From contig QZLA01000384.1 of NCBI GenBank assembly GCA_004796375.1, forward strand, positions 43,131 to 107,130: a stretch of 64,000 nucleotides of DNA, given 5' to 3'. Both the position numbers and the translations under genes were made by a program. The DNA is from Desulfobacteraceae bacterium (lineage in GTDB: Bacteria; Desulfobacterota; Desulfobacteria; Desulfobacterales; Desulfobacteraceae). Positions 9,489 through 18,406 of the stretch are shown here, in pieces; the stretch's first letter is position 1, and each line of letters opens with the position of its first letter. Below the pieces are notes generated by a model. The model saw only the letters and a list, made by a program, of their open reading frames with translations, ran no database searches and was not told the origin of the DNA.

Positions 9489-10259
9489 CTATTGCGGAAT
9501 AAACCGCTTGGCATTCTTCCGGGTGAGAATCTGGTGGGTGACAAACTCGCCGTTGTTGAAAATAGAGTAGTTGGTGTATGGAATGCAGTGATTCTGAGCC
9601 TTCCTGCGGGTATCCAGGTGAATAATGGTTAAGGGTTTGCCAAGCTGTCCGGCGATGAGGGGCATTTCGGTATTGGCATAATAATCAGTATAGGGACACC
9701 CGGAAGAGTAATACACCGTCAATCCGGATGGGTTGCCGCATGTGGCCGACTTGACGCAGGTTCTAAAACGCGGGGTCGGTGCATCCGGGCCAAGCTTGAG
9801 ATGCCAGAGTTCAAAATATGGCGGGGCTGTATCACAGCGTGAAAATCCCTGTTTTTCGAAGAACTTTCTTTCAGATAAAAACGGTTGTTTGGTGCCCGAG
9901 GTGAGGACGATGATACCGCTTTTGCCGGCAGCGTCTTTGACACACTCGTCGTACAGGGCCTTGCCGTGACCCTGTCCTTTGTACCGGCCCGATACCCAAA
10001 AGCAGTTGACCATCATGTAATCAGGGGCATCAACTGGGGCCCACGCATATTCTGCCGGTAGGTATTCGATGAACACCTTTCCCCTGACATTCAATTTTTT
10101 GAATGTGAAACCGTTGCTGATCTGGTTGCTGAGCCATTGCTTTTTAGCAGCATATCCATGAGCGCATTTCTTATCTGAAATGGCACAGCAGATGTGCTCC
10201 TGCTCAACATTATCCGGGGTCAGTTGAATAATATCCATCTGATAGTGGTGCCTGCTCAT
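9489..10259 (-). CDS. GNAT acetyltransferase with C-terminal YoaP-like domain
   Basis: A 256-residue two-domain protein. Residues about 8-150 are a GNAT acetyl-CoA-binding domain (SGRYKGQGHGKALYDECV is the pyrophosphate loop). Residues about 160-256 match the YoaP-type extension found fused to GNATs in Firmicutes and sulfate reducers, with a CPYTDYY motif and HLDTRRKAQN. The start could also be the Met at residue 8; neither has a strong Shine-Dalgarno site. It converges on dcyD with a 3-bp gap and is the most downstream of the long minus-strand block. Substrate unknown. Confidence 0.8.
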   Translation of the reverse strand: MSRHHYQMDIIQLTPDNVEQEHICCAISDKKCAHGYAAKKQWLSNQISNGFTFKKLNVRGKVFIEYLPAEYAWAPVDAPDYMMVNCFWVSGRYKGQGHGKALYDECVKDAAGKSGIIVLTSGTKQPFLSERKFFEKQGFSRCDTAPPYFELWHLKLGPDAPTPRFRTCVKSATCGNPSGLTVYYSSGCPYTDYYANTEMPLIAGQLGKPLTIIHLDTRRKAQNHCIPYTNYSIFNNGEFVTHQILTRKNAKRFIPQ

Positions 10260-10309
10260 GCAGGGTTTAGATGTTCTTCTTCAGACAGCTTCCTTGGCTG
10301 GAGACCGGG

Positions 10310-10768
10310 CTACCAGATTTCAGGATAGGCGACATCCACAAAGTATTCTTCCATTTTGAACTTGTGGTTCCGTTCCATGGAAGCCAGGTCCAGAAACACC
10401 TTTTTGAGCCGCTCGTCCTCGCAGTTTTCAGCCAGCCCGGCATATTTCTTCATGGCTGCTTCCTCATTTTTTACTGCAATGCCGATGGCGCTCTTCAAAT
10501 CCATATCTGCCGTTACTTCCGGCATTTCAAAGGTCTCTGCAACCTTGAAATCCTTTTCAAAATCAAAATAGGTGGTGTCCATCTCTTCCTGGTTTAAAAT
10601 ATCACTCAGGATCTTTTCATGCTTGGCTTCCTCTTGGGCAAAATTTCCGAACAATTCCTTGAGATAGGCATCTTTGATCCGCTGTGCCACATTTTCATAA
10701 AACTGTTTTGCCGCGCGTTCACCCTCAATCGCTTCTGAAATTACCGCTTTGTATTGTGCTAAATCCAT
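10310..10768 (-). CDS. Rubrerythrin-like ferritin-family protein without rubredoxin domain
   Basis: A 152-residue four-helix-bundle di-iron protein. The glutamate pairs are visible in EGERAAKQFYE, EEAKHEKIL, KNEEAAMKKY and SMERNHKFKMEEYF, giving the carboxylate/histidine ligands of an erythrin/rubrerythrin site. The C-terminal rubredoxin domain of classical rubrerythrin is absent. It likely detoxifies peroxide or handles iron in an anaerobe. The start is supported by AAGGAGATG. It appears monocistronic. Confidence 0.88.
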   Translation of the reverse strand: MDLAQYKAVISEAIEGERAAKQFYENVAQRIKDAYLKELFGNFAQEEAKHEKILSDILNQEEMDTTYFDFEKDFKVAETFEMPEVTADMDLKSAIGIAVKNEEAAMKKYAGLAENCEDERLKKVFLDLASMERNHKFKMEEYFVDVAYPEIW

Positions 10769-10878
10769 GGATCATCTCCTTAATTGGGGTCACTGTCGTG
10801 TTCAATTGGAATAGCTGATATTAACCCAAAACCGCTCATGCCGCAACCCAAAGTCCACCGGTCCAGATGTAGCAATTT

Positions 10879-11307
10879 TCAGAACAACCCGGCGATCAGG
10901 ACATACCGGGCCAGTTTTCCCAGGGTCACCAGCATCAGGAACAACAGGATATTCACTTTCAGCACACCGGCAACAATGGTCAAAGGATCACCGATCAGGG
11001 GCATCCAGGCCAGGAGCAGGCTGGCTGAACCGAGTTTGCGAAACCGAGCTTTGGCCCGGTTAAATTCCAGGGGGGATATTCGCCATACCTTCTGGATGAG
11101 AAACAGGCTGCCCCAGAATCCCAGTAGATAGTTGACCACAGCACCAAGCACATTCCCGGCCGTCGCCACCGTCACCAGGCTGACCGGTTGAAGATCCTGG
11201 GCCAGTAAAAACACCAGGACCACCTCGGAACTCAGGGGCAGGATGGTGGCAGCAAGAAAAGCCGCCAGGAACAGGCCGGCATATCCGTAAGCGGCAAACG
11301 CTTCCAT
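10879..11307 (-). CDS. YqaA-family inner-membrane protein (VTT/DedA-like)
   Basis: A 142-residue polytopic membrane protein with four predicted helices (about residues 8-30, 38-68, 92-112, 116-138). It has the family elements PLSSEVVLV, GNVLGAVVNYLLG and WMPLIGDPLTIVAG. The last motif is the SNARE-associated/VTT signature shared with DedA proteins, which act in lipid flipping or membrane homeostasis. The precise role of the YqaA branch is unknown. Sixteen bases separate it from the upstream GNAT gene, so cotranscription is likely. Confidence 0.85.
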   Translation of the reverse strand: MEAFAAYGYAGLFLAAFLAATILPLSSEVVLVFLLAQDLQPVSLVTVATAGNVLGAVVNYLLGFWGSLFLIQKVWRISPLEFNRAKARFRKLGSASLLLAWMPLIGDPLTIVAGVLKVNILLFLMLVTLGKLARYVLIAGLF

Positions 11308-11323
11308 AGGTGTGAAAATCCGT

Positions 11324-11956
11324 TTAGGCGGGCATGGCCGGACGGGTCATCAGGGTATATTCTGCCCGGACCGTGGGTTCGTAAAAGACACCGGCGCTGT
11401 TGTACCCCAGGCGCTGGTAAAACGAAATGTTCCTGGGGGTGAAGGTTTCAAGATAGGTGGGGATTCCTTTCTGGTCAGCCTTTTCAAGGATGTCGGATAT
11501 CAACCCGGGTCCCAGGCCCTGGTTCTGGAACTGCGGGAGGATACCGATGATGGACAGGTACCAGAATCGGTCATCGACCAGGTTTTGTGCGTGAAGGGAC
11601 ATGGTTTCCACAATGGCATGATAGGTTTCAAGGCTTTTGGGGCCCATGTGTTCGCGCAGGAAACGTTTTTTGGCAGCAGACCGCTGCGCCTGTGTTTCAG
11701 GGGGCAGTGTCTTTGACCAGATCGAAACCCCGTATTCGTGAACCTTGGGGATAAACAGGATCCCGAATCGTTCGGCTTCAATCATGGAATAATCCATATA
11801 CCTGAGCATGGCCTGACGCTGCCGGGCATCCTGCCCGGAGACACTCTGCTCCATGGTGATGTAGAAAGGATCAGCCGTCAATGACTCATAGAGTGCTGAC
11901 GCATAGCCAGGGTATTTCAATTGATAGGTGTGTTTGGTGTCGGTATCAAATGTCAT
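11324..11956 (-). CDS. GNAT family N-acetyltransferase
   Basis: A 210-residue protein whose C-terminal half carries the GNAT core: YLSIIGILPQFQNQGLGPGL (acetyl-CoA pyrophosphate loop) followed by a helix and ETFTPRNISFYQRLGY. The N-terminal half is helical and may bind the acceptor. It is 12 bp downstream of the lipase gene in the same direction. Substrate unknown. Confidence 0.82.
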   Translation of the reverse strand: MTFDTDTKHTYQLKYPGYASALYESLTADPFYITMEQSVSGQDARQRQAMLRYMDYSMIEAERFGILFIPKVHEYGVSIWSKTLPPETQAQRSAAKKRFLREHMGPKSLETYHAIVETMSLHAQNLVDDRFWYLSIIGILPQFQNQGLGPGLISDILEKADQKGIPTYLETFTPRNISFYQRLGYNSAGVFYEPTVRAEYTLMTRPAMPA

Positions 11957-11968
11957 AGCAATTGTTTT

Positions 11969-12712
11969 TTATTGGTTGAATCCACCGGTTTGAAGGAAGG
12001 CCAGGACCTGGGAAAACACGCCGGGGTCCTGCATGATGAACGGGTGGGATTTGTGGACGATAAGAAAATCTTTCATCCCTTTGAGTTTGGCACGTTCAAC
12101 CGATACCTTGCCGTCATCACGTCCCGGGATCATCAAGGACAGGATAGGGTTAATGGACCGGTCCCCTGTAATGATACCCACTTCATATTCCACAGGACCC
12201 AGTGCAGCAGGTAAGCTGCCGTCCCGGGTGCCCAACTGCTGCCCGGCAGGGCCGTTGAGCCACTTGAATACCGGTGTGCCCTTGAGTTTATCCACCACTT
12301 CGCTGCCCTGGTTGGGCGGGCTGAGCATCACCACTCGGCCAAGGTTGGCCACCTGGTGGTGGGCCAGGTAATACCGGGTCAGGATCCCTCCCATGGAGTG
12401 AGTGACAAAATGAACTTTTTTAGCACCATTCCGGGCGCATGCGTCAATCGCATGGGGAATGATGGTTGCAGAAAGCTCTTCAATGGTTTTACTTCGCGAG
12501 GGATAATTAATGTTGATCACCATGTACCCCTGCTCAGTCAGGAAACGGCCCAGCTTTGCCATGGATTTGTCGCTCCGGGCAAGACCATGAAGGAGAATAA
12601 CGCTTTCATTACGGGTGGGAGAGGCTGCAGCCGGCAAGGAAAACAGGTGGCCAAAAAGCAGAACCAGTGTACACAATATTAATAATCCGGGAACTGAGAG
12701 ATTCATCATCAC
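11969..12712 (-). CDS. Exported alpha/beta-hydrolase (lipase/esterase-like)
   Basis: A 247-residue protein with an N-terminal signal peptide (residues 4-29, LILCTLVLLFGHLFSLPAAA). The oxyanion motif ILLHGLARS is followed by the nucleophile elbow HSMGG. An aspartate in GRDDGKV and a histidine in HKSHPFIM complete a plausible Ser-Asp-His triad. It resembles PGAP1/DUF676-type lipases acting on membrane or envelope esters. Three consecutive Met codons leave the exact start open. It is followed closely by a GNAT gene and preceded by the dehydratase. Confidence 0.82.
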   Translation of the reverse strand: MMMNLSVPGLLILCTLVLLFGHLFSLPAAASPTRNESVILLHGLARSDKSMAKLGRFLTEQGYMVININYPSRSKTIEELSATIIPHAIDACARNGAKKVHFVTHSMGGILTRYYLAHHQVANLGRVVMLSPPNQGSEVVDKLKGTPVFKWLNGPAGQQLGTRDGSLPAALGPVEYEVGIITGDRSINPILSLMIPGRDDGKVSVERAKLKGMKDFLIVHKSHPFIMQDPGVFSQVLAFLQTGGFNQ

Positions 12713-12728
12713 GTTTCACATTCTTTGT

Positions 12729-13691
12729 TCAGGATACGGCCCAAAGAAATTTATCCAACAGGATGTTCCTGCCGCAAAGTACGATGGCAACCGTTTTTTC
12801 CTGGAAATCACGGGCTTTTTTAAGAAAGCCCCCAAGGGCCACACCTGCGGCACCTTCAATAATAAAGCGTTCATGCCGGGCTGCAAGGCCCATGGCATTT
12901 TTTATCTCATCCTCGGTCACCAAAACCTTGTCATCAATGACGTTTTGGCAGATGGAAAAGGTGATGGCATCAGGCTCCACACCCCCGGCCGTGCCGTCGG
13001 ACAGGGTATCTGTTTCCGCCACTTCCATGATTCTACCCGCTTCAAGGCATTGGTACATGGTAGAGGCATTGGCCGGCCAGCATCCAATGATGCGTGTTCC
13101 GGGACTTTTTTGCCTGATATAGGAGCCGATGCCGGATATCAGCCCACCACCGCCAACGGACACAAACACGGCATCCAGATCCGGGCACTGAGCAAGCATC
13201 TCAAGCCCGGCCGTGCCCTGTCCGGCAATAATCCCGGGATCATTGTAGGGTGAGATAAACGGCTGCCCCGTGATGTTGGCCTGCCTGCCGGCTTCCAGTT
13301 CACTTTGCAGGCAGTCTCCCTCAACCTTGATCACCTGTGCACCGAGTTGACGGATGGTAGAAAGTTTGGCCCCGGATGCATTTTCAGGCACATATACCGT
13401 GGCCTGGAGGCCGGTATGTCGGGCGGCCAGGGCCACGCCCATCCCGTGATTGCCGCTGGAGGCGGTGATGACGCCTTTGTTTGCAGTCTCCGGTGCCAGG
13501 GACATCAGTTTATTGGTGGCACCCCTGAGTTTAAATGATCCGGTCTGTTGGAGATGCTCACATTTAAGCCGGACATTAACGCCGGTCATTTCCGACAGGG
13601 CAGGGCTCAGGTTTAGTGGTGTCTCATGCACCAGACCGGGAATGGATTTGATACGGTGGTCGGCCTGGACAATGGTATCGATATCGATCAT
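12729..13691 (-). CDS. Threonine/serine dehydratase-like PLP enzyme
   Basis: Fold type II PLP enzyme of about 320 residues, catalysing deamination of threonine or serine to a 2-oxo acid. The PLP lysine lies in GSFKLRGATNK, followed by ASSGNHGMG (substrate loop) and SVGGGGLISG (phosphate cup). There is no C-terminal ACT regulatory domain, so it is the catabolic/short form rather than biosynthetic IlvA. The second ATG (13691) is preferred because AAGGA precedes it; the first ATG (13706) lacks a ribosome-binding site. It follows phzF in the same transcript. Related dehydratases act on 3-hydroxyaspartate or hydroxyectoine intermediates, so the substrate is not certain. Confidence 0.85.
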   Translation of the reverse strand: MIDIDTIVQADHRIKSIPGLVHETPLNLSPALSEMTGVNVRLKCEHLQQTGSFKLRGATNKLMSLAPETANKGVITASSGNHGMGVALAARHTGLQATVYVPENASGAKLSTIRQLGAQVIKVEGDCLQSELEAGRQANITGQPFISPYNDPGIIAGQGTAGLEMLAQCPDLDAVFVSVGGGGLISGIGSYIRQKSPGTRIIGCWPANASTMYQCLEAGRIMEVAETDTLSDGTAGGVEPDAITFSICQNVIDDKVLVTEDEIKNAMGLAARHERFIIEGAAGVALGGFLKKARDFQEKTVAIVLCGRNILLDKFLWAVS

Positions 13692-13711
13692 GGGAAAATC
13701 CTTCATTTGGG

Positions 13712-14623
13712 TTACAGGGTGATCTCCGTCTGGAAGGCAACAAGAGCCTCCCCTTGGATCCGGACCTTGACCGGCCTTTTGTCTTTTGTGTCCACCATGA
13801 CCCGGATGATGCCGGGCCTTCCCATGGCCTCTCCCTGAAGGGCCTGGAAAGTGATGGTATCCCCGGGGCGGTTTGATGGTGTGAGAAGCCCGTGGTGAAC
13901 CAGGTATGCCCCTAAAGGACCGTTGGCATTTCCCGTCACCGGGTCTTCATGGATACCGATGGCCGGGGCAAACATCCTGCCACAGGTCAAGATATTGGGA
14001 TCGGGCGAATCCAGGGTAAACACAAAAAAACCGTTACAGCCGATATCCCGGCTGATGGTACTGAGTTCGTTCATATCCGGAGCCAGGTGGTCCAGTGTGT
14101 CTTTGCGTATAATGCCTATCATCACCTTGGAATGTCCGGTGGAGGCGATCTCTATCGGGCAGCGGGGGGCAAGAAGATCACGGGATAGGCCCAGGGCTGA
14201 CAATATCCGGTCGATAATGGTGTCCGGCAGCGGCTCTGAGATCTCAATCTCTCCCTGGGTCATGGTGATGGTCATCTCCTCCCCGTCCCGAGTGATGTCC
14301 ACGGGCAGGATGCCGGCCCCGGTTTTCTGGATCACGGTGCATGAAGGAAGCTTCTTTTCCAATGCTCTCACATAGTGGGCCGACACCGTGGCATGCCCGC
14401 ATACAGGGACTTCGATGGTCGGGGTGAAAAACCGGATCCATACGTCATGGTCCGCTGCACCGGGAGAGAGGACAAACGCGGTTTCCGCATTGTTCAGTTC
14501 CCGGGCAATGGCCTGCATCTGCGAATCGGTCAGCCCGTCGGCATTGGCCACCACGCCGGCCGGGTTACCTTTGAAAAGCTCTCGGGTAAATGCATCCACC
14601 TGGTATATCCGGAAGGTTTTCAT
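13712..14623 (-). CDS. PhzF-family isomerase/epimerase
   Basis: A 303-residue protein of the PhzF/DapF fold. It has the N-terminal motif YQVDAFTRELFKGNPAGVV and the NNAETAFV loop holding the catalytic-type glutamate. It also has the GHATVSAHYV element and the C-terminal EDPVTGNANGPLGAYL signature. The family isomerises or epimerises small metabolites; outside phenazine clusters the substrate is usually unknown. No phenazine genes are present here. Its ATG overlaps the stop of the upstream GNAT gene (ATGA), which shows tight coupling. Confidence 0.9.
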   Translation of the reverse strand: MKTFRIYQVDAFTRELFKGNPAGVVANADGLTDSQMQAIARELNNAETAFVLSPGAADHDVWIRFFTPTIEVPVCGHATVSAHYVRALEKKLPSCTVIQKTGAGILPVDITRDGEEMTITMTQGEIEISEPLPDTIIDRILSALGLSRDLLAPRCPIEIASTGHSKVMIGIIRKDTLDHLAPDMNELSTISRDIGCNGFFVFTLDSPDPNILTCGRMFAPAIGIHEDPVTGNANGPLGAYLVHHGLLTPSNRPGDTITFQALQGEAMGRPGIIRVMVDTKDKRPVKVRIQGEALVAFQTEITL

Positions 14624-15072
14624 ACATGCTTCTCCATAAAGACCAGCTCAAGCGTCTCGCTGACGGTCTGGTGTCGGTATATGTCAAATCCGAGTTTTTG
14701 ATAGAGCCTGATATTTTTTTCACTCTTCACCCCGGTGAACAGTTCAAACCGGTGGGTCTGTCCAAAGCATGCCATGATCTCATGCATGAGCCGGGTGCCG
14801 ATCCCCTGGTTTTGAACATCGGGGTGAACGATCAGCCGCCCGATGCTGCAGTTGTTCCCGTCAGCAACCGCACGTACCGAGCCAACGATCCTGTCGCTGT
14901 CAACAGCTTTTAAGACGGTTTGTTCTATGATCTCCTGTGTCATCTCTTCAAGGGTCTGGTGCAGGGGCGGGATACTATAGTCATTATAAAGTGCGGCTTC
15001 GCTTTGATAGGCTTCTTTCTGCAGTGCAAGAATATCAGCGGCATCTTTGGTTTGGGCCCTTTGAATCTGCAT
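14620..15072 (-). CDS. GNAT family N-acetyltransferase
   Basis: A 150-residue single-domain GNAT. It contains the acetyl-CoA loop VHPDVQNQGIGTRLMHEIM and the C-terminal GVKSEKNIRLYQKLGFDIY. It sits 3 bp after the nitrilase gene and overlaps phzF by 4 bp, so it lies in the middle of a compact operon. Substrate unknown. Confidence 0.88.
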   Translation of the reverse strand: MQIQRAQTKDAADILALQKEAYQSEAALYNDYSIPPLHQTLEEMTQEIIEQTVLKAVDSDRIVGSVRAVADGNNCSIGRLIVHPDVQNQGIGTRLMHEIMACFGQTHRFELFTGVKSEKNIRLYQKLGFDIYRHQTVSETLELVFMEKHV

Positions 15073-15075
15073 GGT

Positions 15076-16038
15076 TCAGTCCTTTTTGAACCGGACAGCC
15101 GGTTGGGACGAGGTGTTGACGGTAAGTTCGAACAGGTCGGGCCGGGCATAGTGGCCCACCACGTCAAAATCCAGCTTGGACCGGGCCACTTCAGACATGT
15201 CCAGCCGGGCATGGAGGATCCTTTCCCTTCCGAAAACAGGACCTGCAATCACTTCGCCGAACGGGGAGACAATCACGCTGCCGCCCGGGCACATCTCTTG
15301 GGGCTGGTTGTCGAGCTCCTCAATGGTTTCAAGGGTGTCAGGGTACATGTCTTTGGTGACATACTGGTTGCATCCCAGAACGAAACACCGTCCTTCACAA
15401 GCAATATGCCTCATGGTGGCCTGCCAGGTGTCCCTGGAATCCGCAGTGGGGGCCAGGTAAATCTCCACGCCCTGGGCATACATGGCCATGCGGGCCAGGG
15501 GCATATAGTTTTCCCAGCAGGTCAGTCCCCCGATCCGGCCAAAGGGGGTGGAAATTACCGGCAGGGTGCTGCCGTCCCCTTCTCCCCAGATCAGGCGTTC
15601 CGATCCCGTGGGTTTGAGTTTGCGGTGTATCCCCAGAAGGTTTCCCTCAGGCCCGAAATAGAGGGTGGTACAGTAAAGGGTGCCGCTGCCGGATACCCCG
15701 TCCTTTTCAATAATGCCCACGGCCACATAGGCACAGGCATCCTTTGCCGCCTTTCCCAGGCGTTCCACATCCTGGCCCGGTACAGTGACGGCATTTTCCC
15801 AGTAGCGTTTCCATAGCCGCCGCCCCTCTTCATTGCGGCTGCCCACGACCATGCCGAAGCTGAATCCTCTGGGATATGCGGGAATAAATGCCTCGGGTAA
15901 CAGGATCAAGCGGCTGCCGAGGTCTGCAGCGTCCCGGATCAGGTCGCAGGTTTTTTCAATGGTTGCGGATTTGTCGAACAGGACCGGTGCGGACTGGATC
16001 ACCGCCACATCAACAAAGGTTTTTCCTGGTTCAGTCAT
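15076..16038 (-). CDS. Nitrilase / carbon-nitrogen hydrolase
   Basis: A 320-residue member of the nitrilase superfamily. The Glu-Lys-Cys triad is visible as E49 (LLPEAF), K140 (HRKLKPT) and C174 (GGLTCWENYMPL). CWEN followed by M-P-L is typical of true nitrilases and cyanide-type enzymes rather than amidases. The ATG at 16038 is chosen because it forms an ATGA overlap with the stop of the upstream GNAT gene. A nitrilase next to several acetyltransferases and a VOC protein suggests detoxification or salvage of nitrogenous compounds (inference). Confidence 0.9.
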   Translation of the reverse strand: MTEPGKTFVDVAVIQSAPVLFDKSATIEKTCDLIRDAADLGSRLILLPEAFIPAYPRGFSFGMVVGSRNEEGRRLWKRYWENAVTVPGQDVERLGKAAKDACAYVAVGIIEKDGVSGSGTLYCTTLYFGPEGNLLGIHRKLKPTGSERLIWGEGDGSTLPVISTPFGRIGGLTCWENYMPLARMAMYAQGVEIYLAPTADSRDTWQATMRHIACEGRCFVLGCNQYVTKDMYPDTLETIEELDNQPQEMCPGGSVIVSPFGEVIAGPVFGRERILHARLDMSEVARSKLDFDVVGHYARPDLFELTVNTSSQPAVRFKKD

Positions 16039-16544
16039 GGTGTAACACTCCAAAGCTCCAGCCTGGCCGGATCACCCGGCGGCTGTATCATGTCATTGAA
16101 TCTAAATCCGATCTTTGCCAGAAGGTCGATGGACCGGGTGTTGTCTGGTTGAACAATAGCCGCGATTTTGCTGAGTTTCAAGGTGTTTATCCCAAAATCC
16201 AGAACCGCCCTGCAGGACTCTGCAGCATACCCGTGGTTCCGGTGGTCGGCCATGAACGCATATCCCAGGTCCACGCTCGGCAGGTAATCTCTTTTAATCA
16301 GGCCGCAGATCCCGACCGGCAGTTCATCGGACAGGCGCCGAACCCTGAACATGCCGAACCCGAAAGTGTCATAGCTTTTCAAGGCACCTTGGGTCAGGTA
16401 TTGCTCTGCATCCTTGACAGATTTTACCTGTTTGTCGCCGATAAATCGGATAAAGTCCGGATCGTTGACCAATTCAAATACATAGGGTGCGTCTGCAAGG
16501 CTTAGCCGGTCAATAATAAGGCGATCAGTCCGGATCGGTAACAT
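16035..16544 (-). CDS. GNAT acetyltransferase, RimJ/RimL type
   Basis: A 169-residue protein beginning with TDRLIIDRLSLADAPYVFELVNDP, typical of the RimJ/RimL branch. It contains GYAFMADHRNHGYAAESC (acetyl-CoA loop) and PDNTRSIDLLAKIGF. It overlaps the nitrilase start by 4 bp. The branch includes ribosomal-protein acetylases and antibiotic/tabtoxin resistance proteins; substrate unknown. Confidence 0.88.
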   Translation of the reverse strand: MLPIRTDRLIIDRLSLADAPYVFELVNDPDFIRFIGDKQVKSVKDAEQYLTQGALKSYDTFGFGMFRVRRLSDELPVGICGLIKRDYLPSVDLGYAFMADHRNHGYAAESCRAVLDFGINTLKLSKIAAIVQPDNTRSIDLLAKIGFRFNDMIQPPGDPARLELWSVTP

Positions 16545-16555
16545 GGCACCCCTGT

Positions 16556-16951
16556 TTATTTAAAATAGGGTTTGAACTCTTCAGAGGGCTCCCGGTCCGA
16601 GTAAATATACAAGGAGATGCCGTTGGGGTCCTGGGTGGCAAATCCCCGGTCCCCCCAGGGATGATCCTCCAGGGGCATATTTACGGGCAGACCAGCACCA
16701 CTCAAACGGCGGTACTCCGCATCCACATCCTCTACCGAGAAATTGTAGATCAGCCCGGCGCCGCTGGCCAGCTGGTGGTGGGCTTCCTGGGGGGTCATGA
16801 ACTGAAGGGTGGTTGTCGGGCTGCCGAATTCCAGATTGAGATACCACCCGCAGTCAAAGGTGACCCGAGCATTGAAGTGGGTGGTGTAAAAGGTTTTGGT
16901 TTCTTCAATCTTGTCTGTGGTGAATGCCGCGGATAATGTCAATGCTTTCAT
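16556..16951 (-). CDS. VOC (glyoxalase/bleomycin-resistance) family protein
   Basis: A 131-residue vicinal-oxygen-chelate protein with paired beta-alpha-beta-beta-beta modules. It has TDKIEETKTFYTTHF at the start and PWGDRGFATQDPNGISLYIY at the end. Metal ligands typical of glyoxalases are only partly conserved, so it may be a binding or resistance protein. The start is supported by AAAGGGGGAACG. It belongs to the nitrilase/PhzF operon. Confidence 0.85.
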   Translation of the reverse strand: MKALTLSAAFTTDKIEETKTFYTTHFNARVTFDCGWYLNLEFGSPTTTLQFMTPQEAHHQLASGAGLIYNFSVEDVDAEYRRLSGAGLPVNMPLEDHPWGDRGFATQDPNGISLYIYSDREPSEEFKPYFK

Positions 16952-16993
16952 GAGCGTTCCCCCTTTATCTTAAGAATCGAATGTGCAGGCTCA

Positions 16994-17419
16994 TCATGCC
17001 TCAAGGGTTCTGGACACCAGGCTGATGTCATTTCGATGATGCCATCCAATTTGCTTCCAGAACGCAAGGCCTGTGTGATTATCGTTTAAAATGAAGATAT
17101 GGCACTTTTGGATACCCAGGGCTTTGAGCGCATCAAGGCAATGGGTCACGAGCATGTTGCCCAGGCCTTGACGCCGGTAACCGTCATGGACACACAAGTG
17201 GTGAATATAGCCGCGCCGGCCGTCATGGCCGCCCAGGATCGTGGCGATAATCCGTTGTTCCTCTTCTGCAACAAAACTGGTCCCTTTATTGCGCAGCAGG
17301 TAGGCCAGGATGTTCTCTCTGGAGTCGGCACTGCTCAGGCCCACACCGTCACTGTTCTGCCACAGGGTGAATGCACGGTCGTAATCATCGGGTTGGAACG
17401 GCCTGATCCGGGCGGTCAT
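16994..17419 (-). CDS. GNAT family N-acetyltransferase
   Basis: A 141-residue GNAT with RIRPFQPDDYDRAFTLWQ, the loop LCVHDGYRRQGLGNMLVTHC and the C-terminal LNDNHTGLAFWKQIGWHHR. It resembles the YpeA/RimI-like branch. It lies 15 bp after the AraC-family gene and is probably the second gene of the operon. Substrate unknown. Confidence 0.88.
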   Translation of the reverse strand: MTARIRPFQPDDYDRAFTLWQNSDGVGLSSADSRENILAYLLRNKGTSFVAEEEQRIIATILGGHDGRRGYIHHLCVHDGYRRQGLGNMLVTHCLDALKALGIQKCHIFILNDNHTGLAFWKQIGWHHRNDISLVSRTLEA

Positions 17420-17434
17420 GACGGAAGATCGTCC

Positions 17435-18307
17435 TTACTCAATGGGGATGTACAGAAACAGCTCAGATGCCGGAGATCCCGCAGGATCAAACTTTTCATT
17501 GTAGAACTCAAAATCGACGTTCCCCCTGATGGTATATTCCCCTTTCCGGGTCCATTCGCCATAGATGTATTCTATGGTCTGTTTGAGATTATTCAAGGGG
17601 CCGTAGTGGGTAAACACTGCAAATTTGCCGCCCGGCACTTCCCGGGCCACCATGCCGTCCGGGATCTTCTCAAAGGTCTGTACTTCGCGTCCGGCCACAT
17701 ATTCAAATGCCATACCGGCCTCCTGGGTCTCGCCGCTGTTTTCCGGTACAGTGCAGACACCGTATGAATGGCGCGGGTTGGCCAGATTGGGCACCTCGTC
17801 CCACCTGAGCATGAACTCCTGCCACAACTGGGGGATCTCGTTGTTTTCATTGTTTCCAAAATACCTCAGGCCGATCACCTTGAACGTGTCCTTGGTTTTG
17901 ATTTCAGGTTCCATCAGATCTCCTTTCTCCTGGAATAAAAGTTGGTTGATGTCGAATTTATTCCTGTAGACAGTCGGGTAATGGATCCCTTCCTTGCGGT
18001 ATCTTCCCGGGGTGACACCGAACCGCCGCTTGAATGCCCTTGTAAATGACTCCTGGGATTCAAATCCGTAATCCAGTGAGATCTGGATCAGGGGGGTCGA
18101 TTTCTCAAGGAGTCTCCGGGCGGCCTGGGTCAGCCGCCGGTGATTGATGTAGCTTTTGAGCGTATCACCGGTGGCTGCCTGGAAAATGCGGTGAAAATGA
18201 AACAATGAGTAGGCCGATTCCCTGGCCACATCAGACGTCTTGATGGAAGTATCCAGGTGCGCTTCAATAAAGTCGACGGCGGTTTGGATACTTTTTATAT
18301 AGCTCAT
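17435..18307 (-). CDS. AraC-family regulator with GyrI-like effector-binding domain
   Basis: A 290-residue protein. The N-terminus (about 1-105) has two AraC helix-turn-helix units (SDVARESAYSLFHFHRIFQ and SLDYGFESQESFTRAFKRRF). The C-terminal half (about 130-290) is a GyrI/Rob/BmrR-type small-molecule binding domain (KVIGLRYFG and GGKFAVFTHYGPLNNLKQ). Such regulators sense cationic or hydrophobic drugs. As the first gene of the minus-strand block through phzF and the dehydratase, it is the likely regulator of that operon. Confidence 0.9.
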   Translation of the reverse strand: MSYIKSIQTAVDFIEAHLDTSIKTSDVARESAYSLFHFHRIFQAATGDTLKSYINHRRLTQAARRLLEKSTPLIQISLDYGFESQESFTRAFKRRFGVTPGRYRKEGIHYPTVYRNKFDINQLLFQEKGDLMEPEIKTKDTFKVIGLRYFGNNENNEIPQLWQEFMLRWDEVPNLANPRHSYGVCTVPENSGETQEAGMAFEYVAGREVQTFEKIPDGMVAREVPGGKFAVFTHYGPLNNLKQTIEYIYGEWTRKGEYTIRGNVDFEFYNEKFDPAGSPASELFLYIPIE

Positions 18308-18406
18308 TGTTTTATCTCATTAAAAGGGTTGCATCTTTCCTGTCATCAGGATGTTAGCAAAGATACATGGGATGGAGACATGGGTCTTGACCGTTTTTGC
18401 TTTTAT

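Noticed and set aside
14920..15816. Plus-strand open frame of 298 codons
   Set aside because: It is opposite the nitrilase and GNAT genes, which carry clear catalytic motifs. No start signal.
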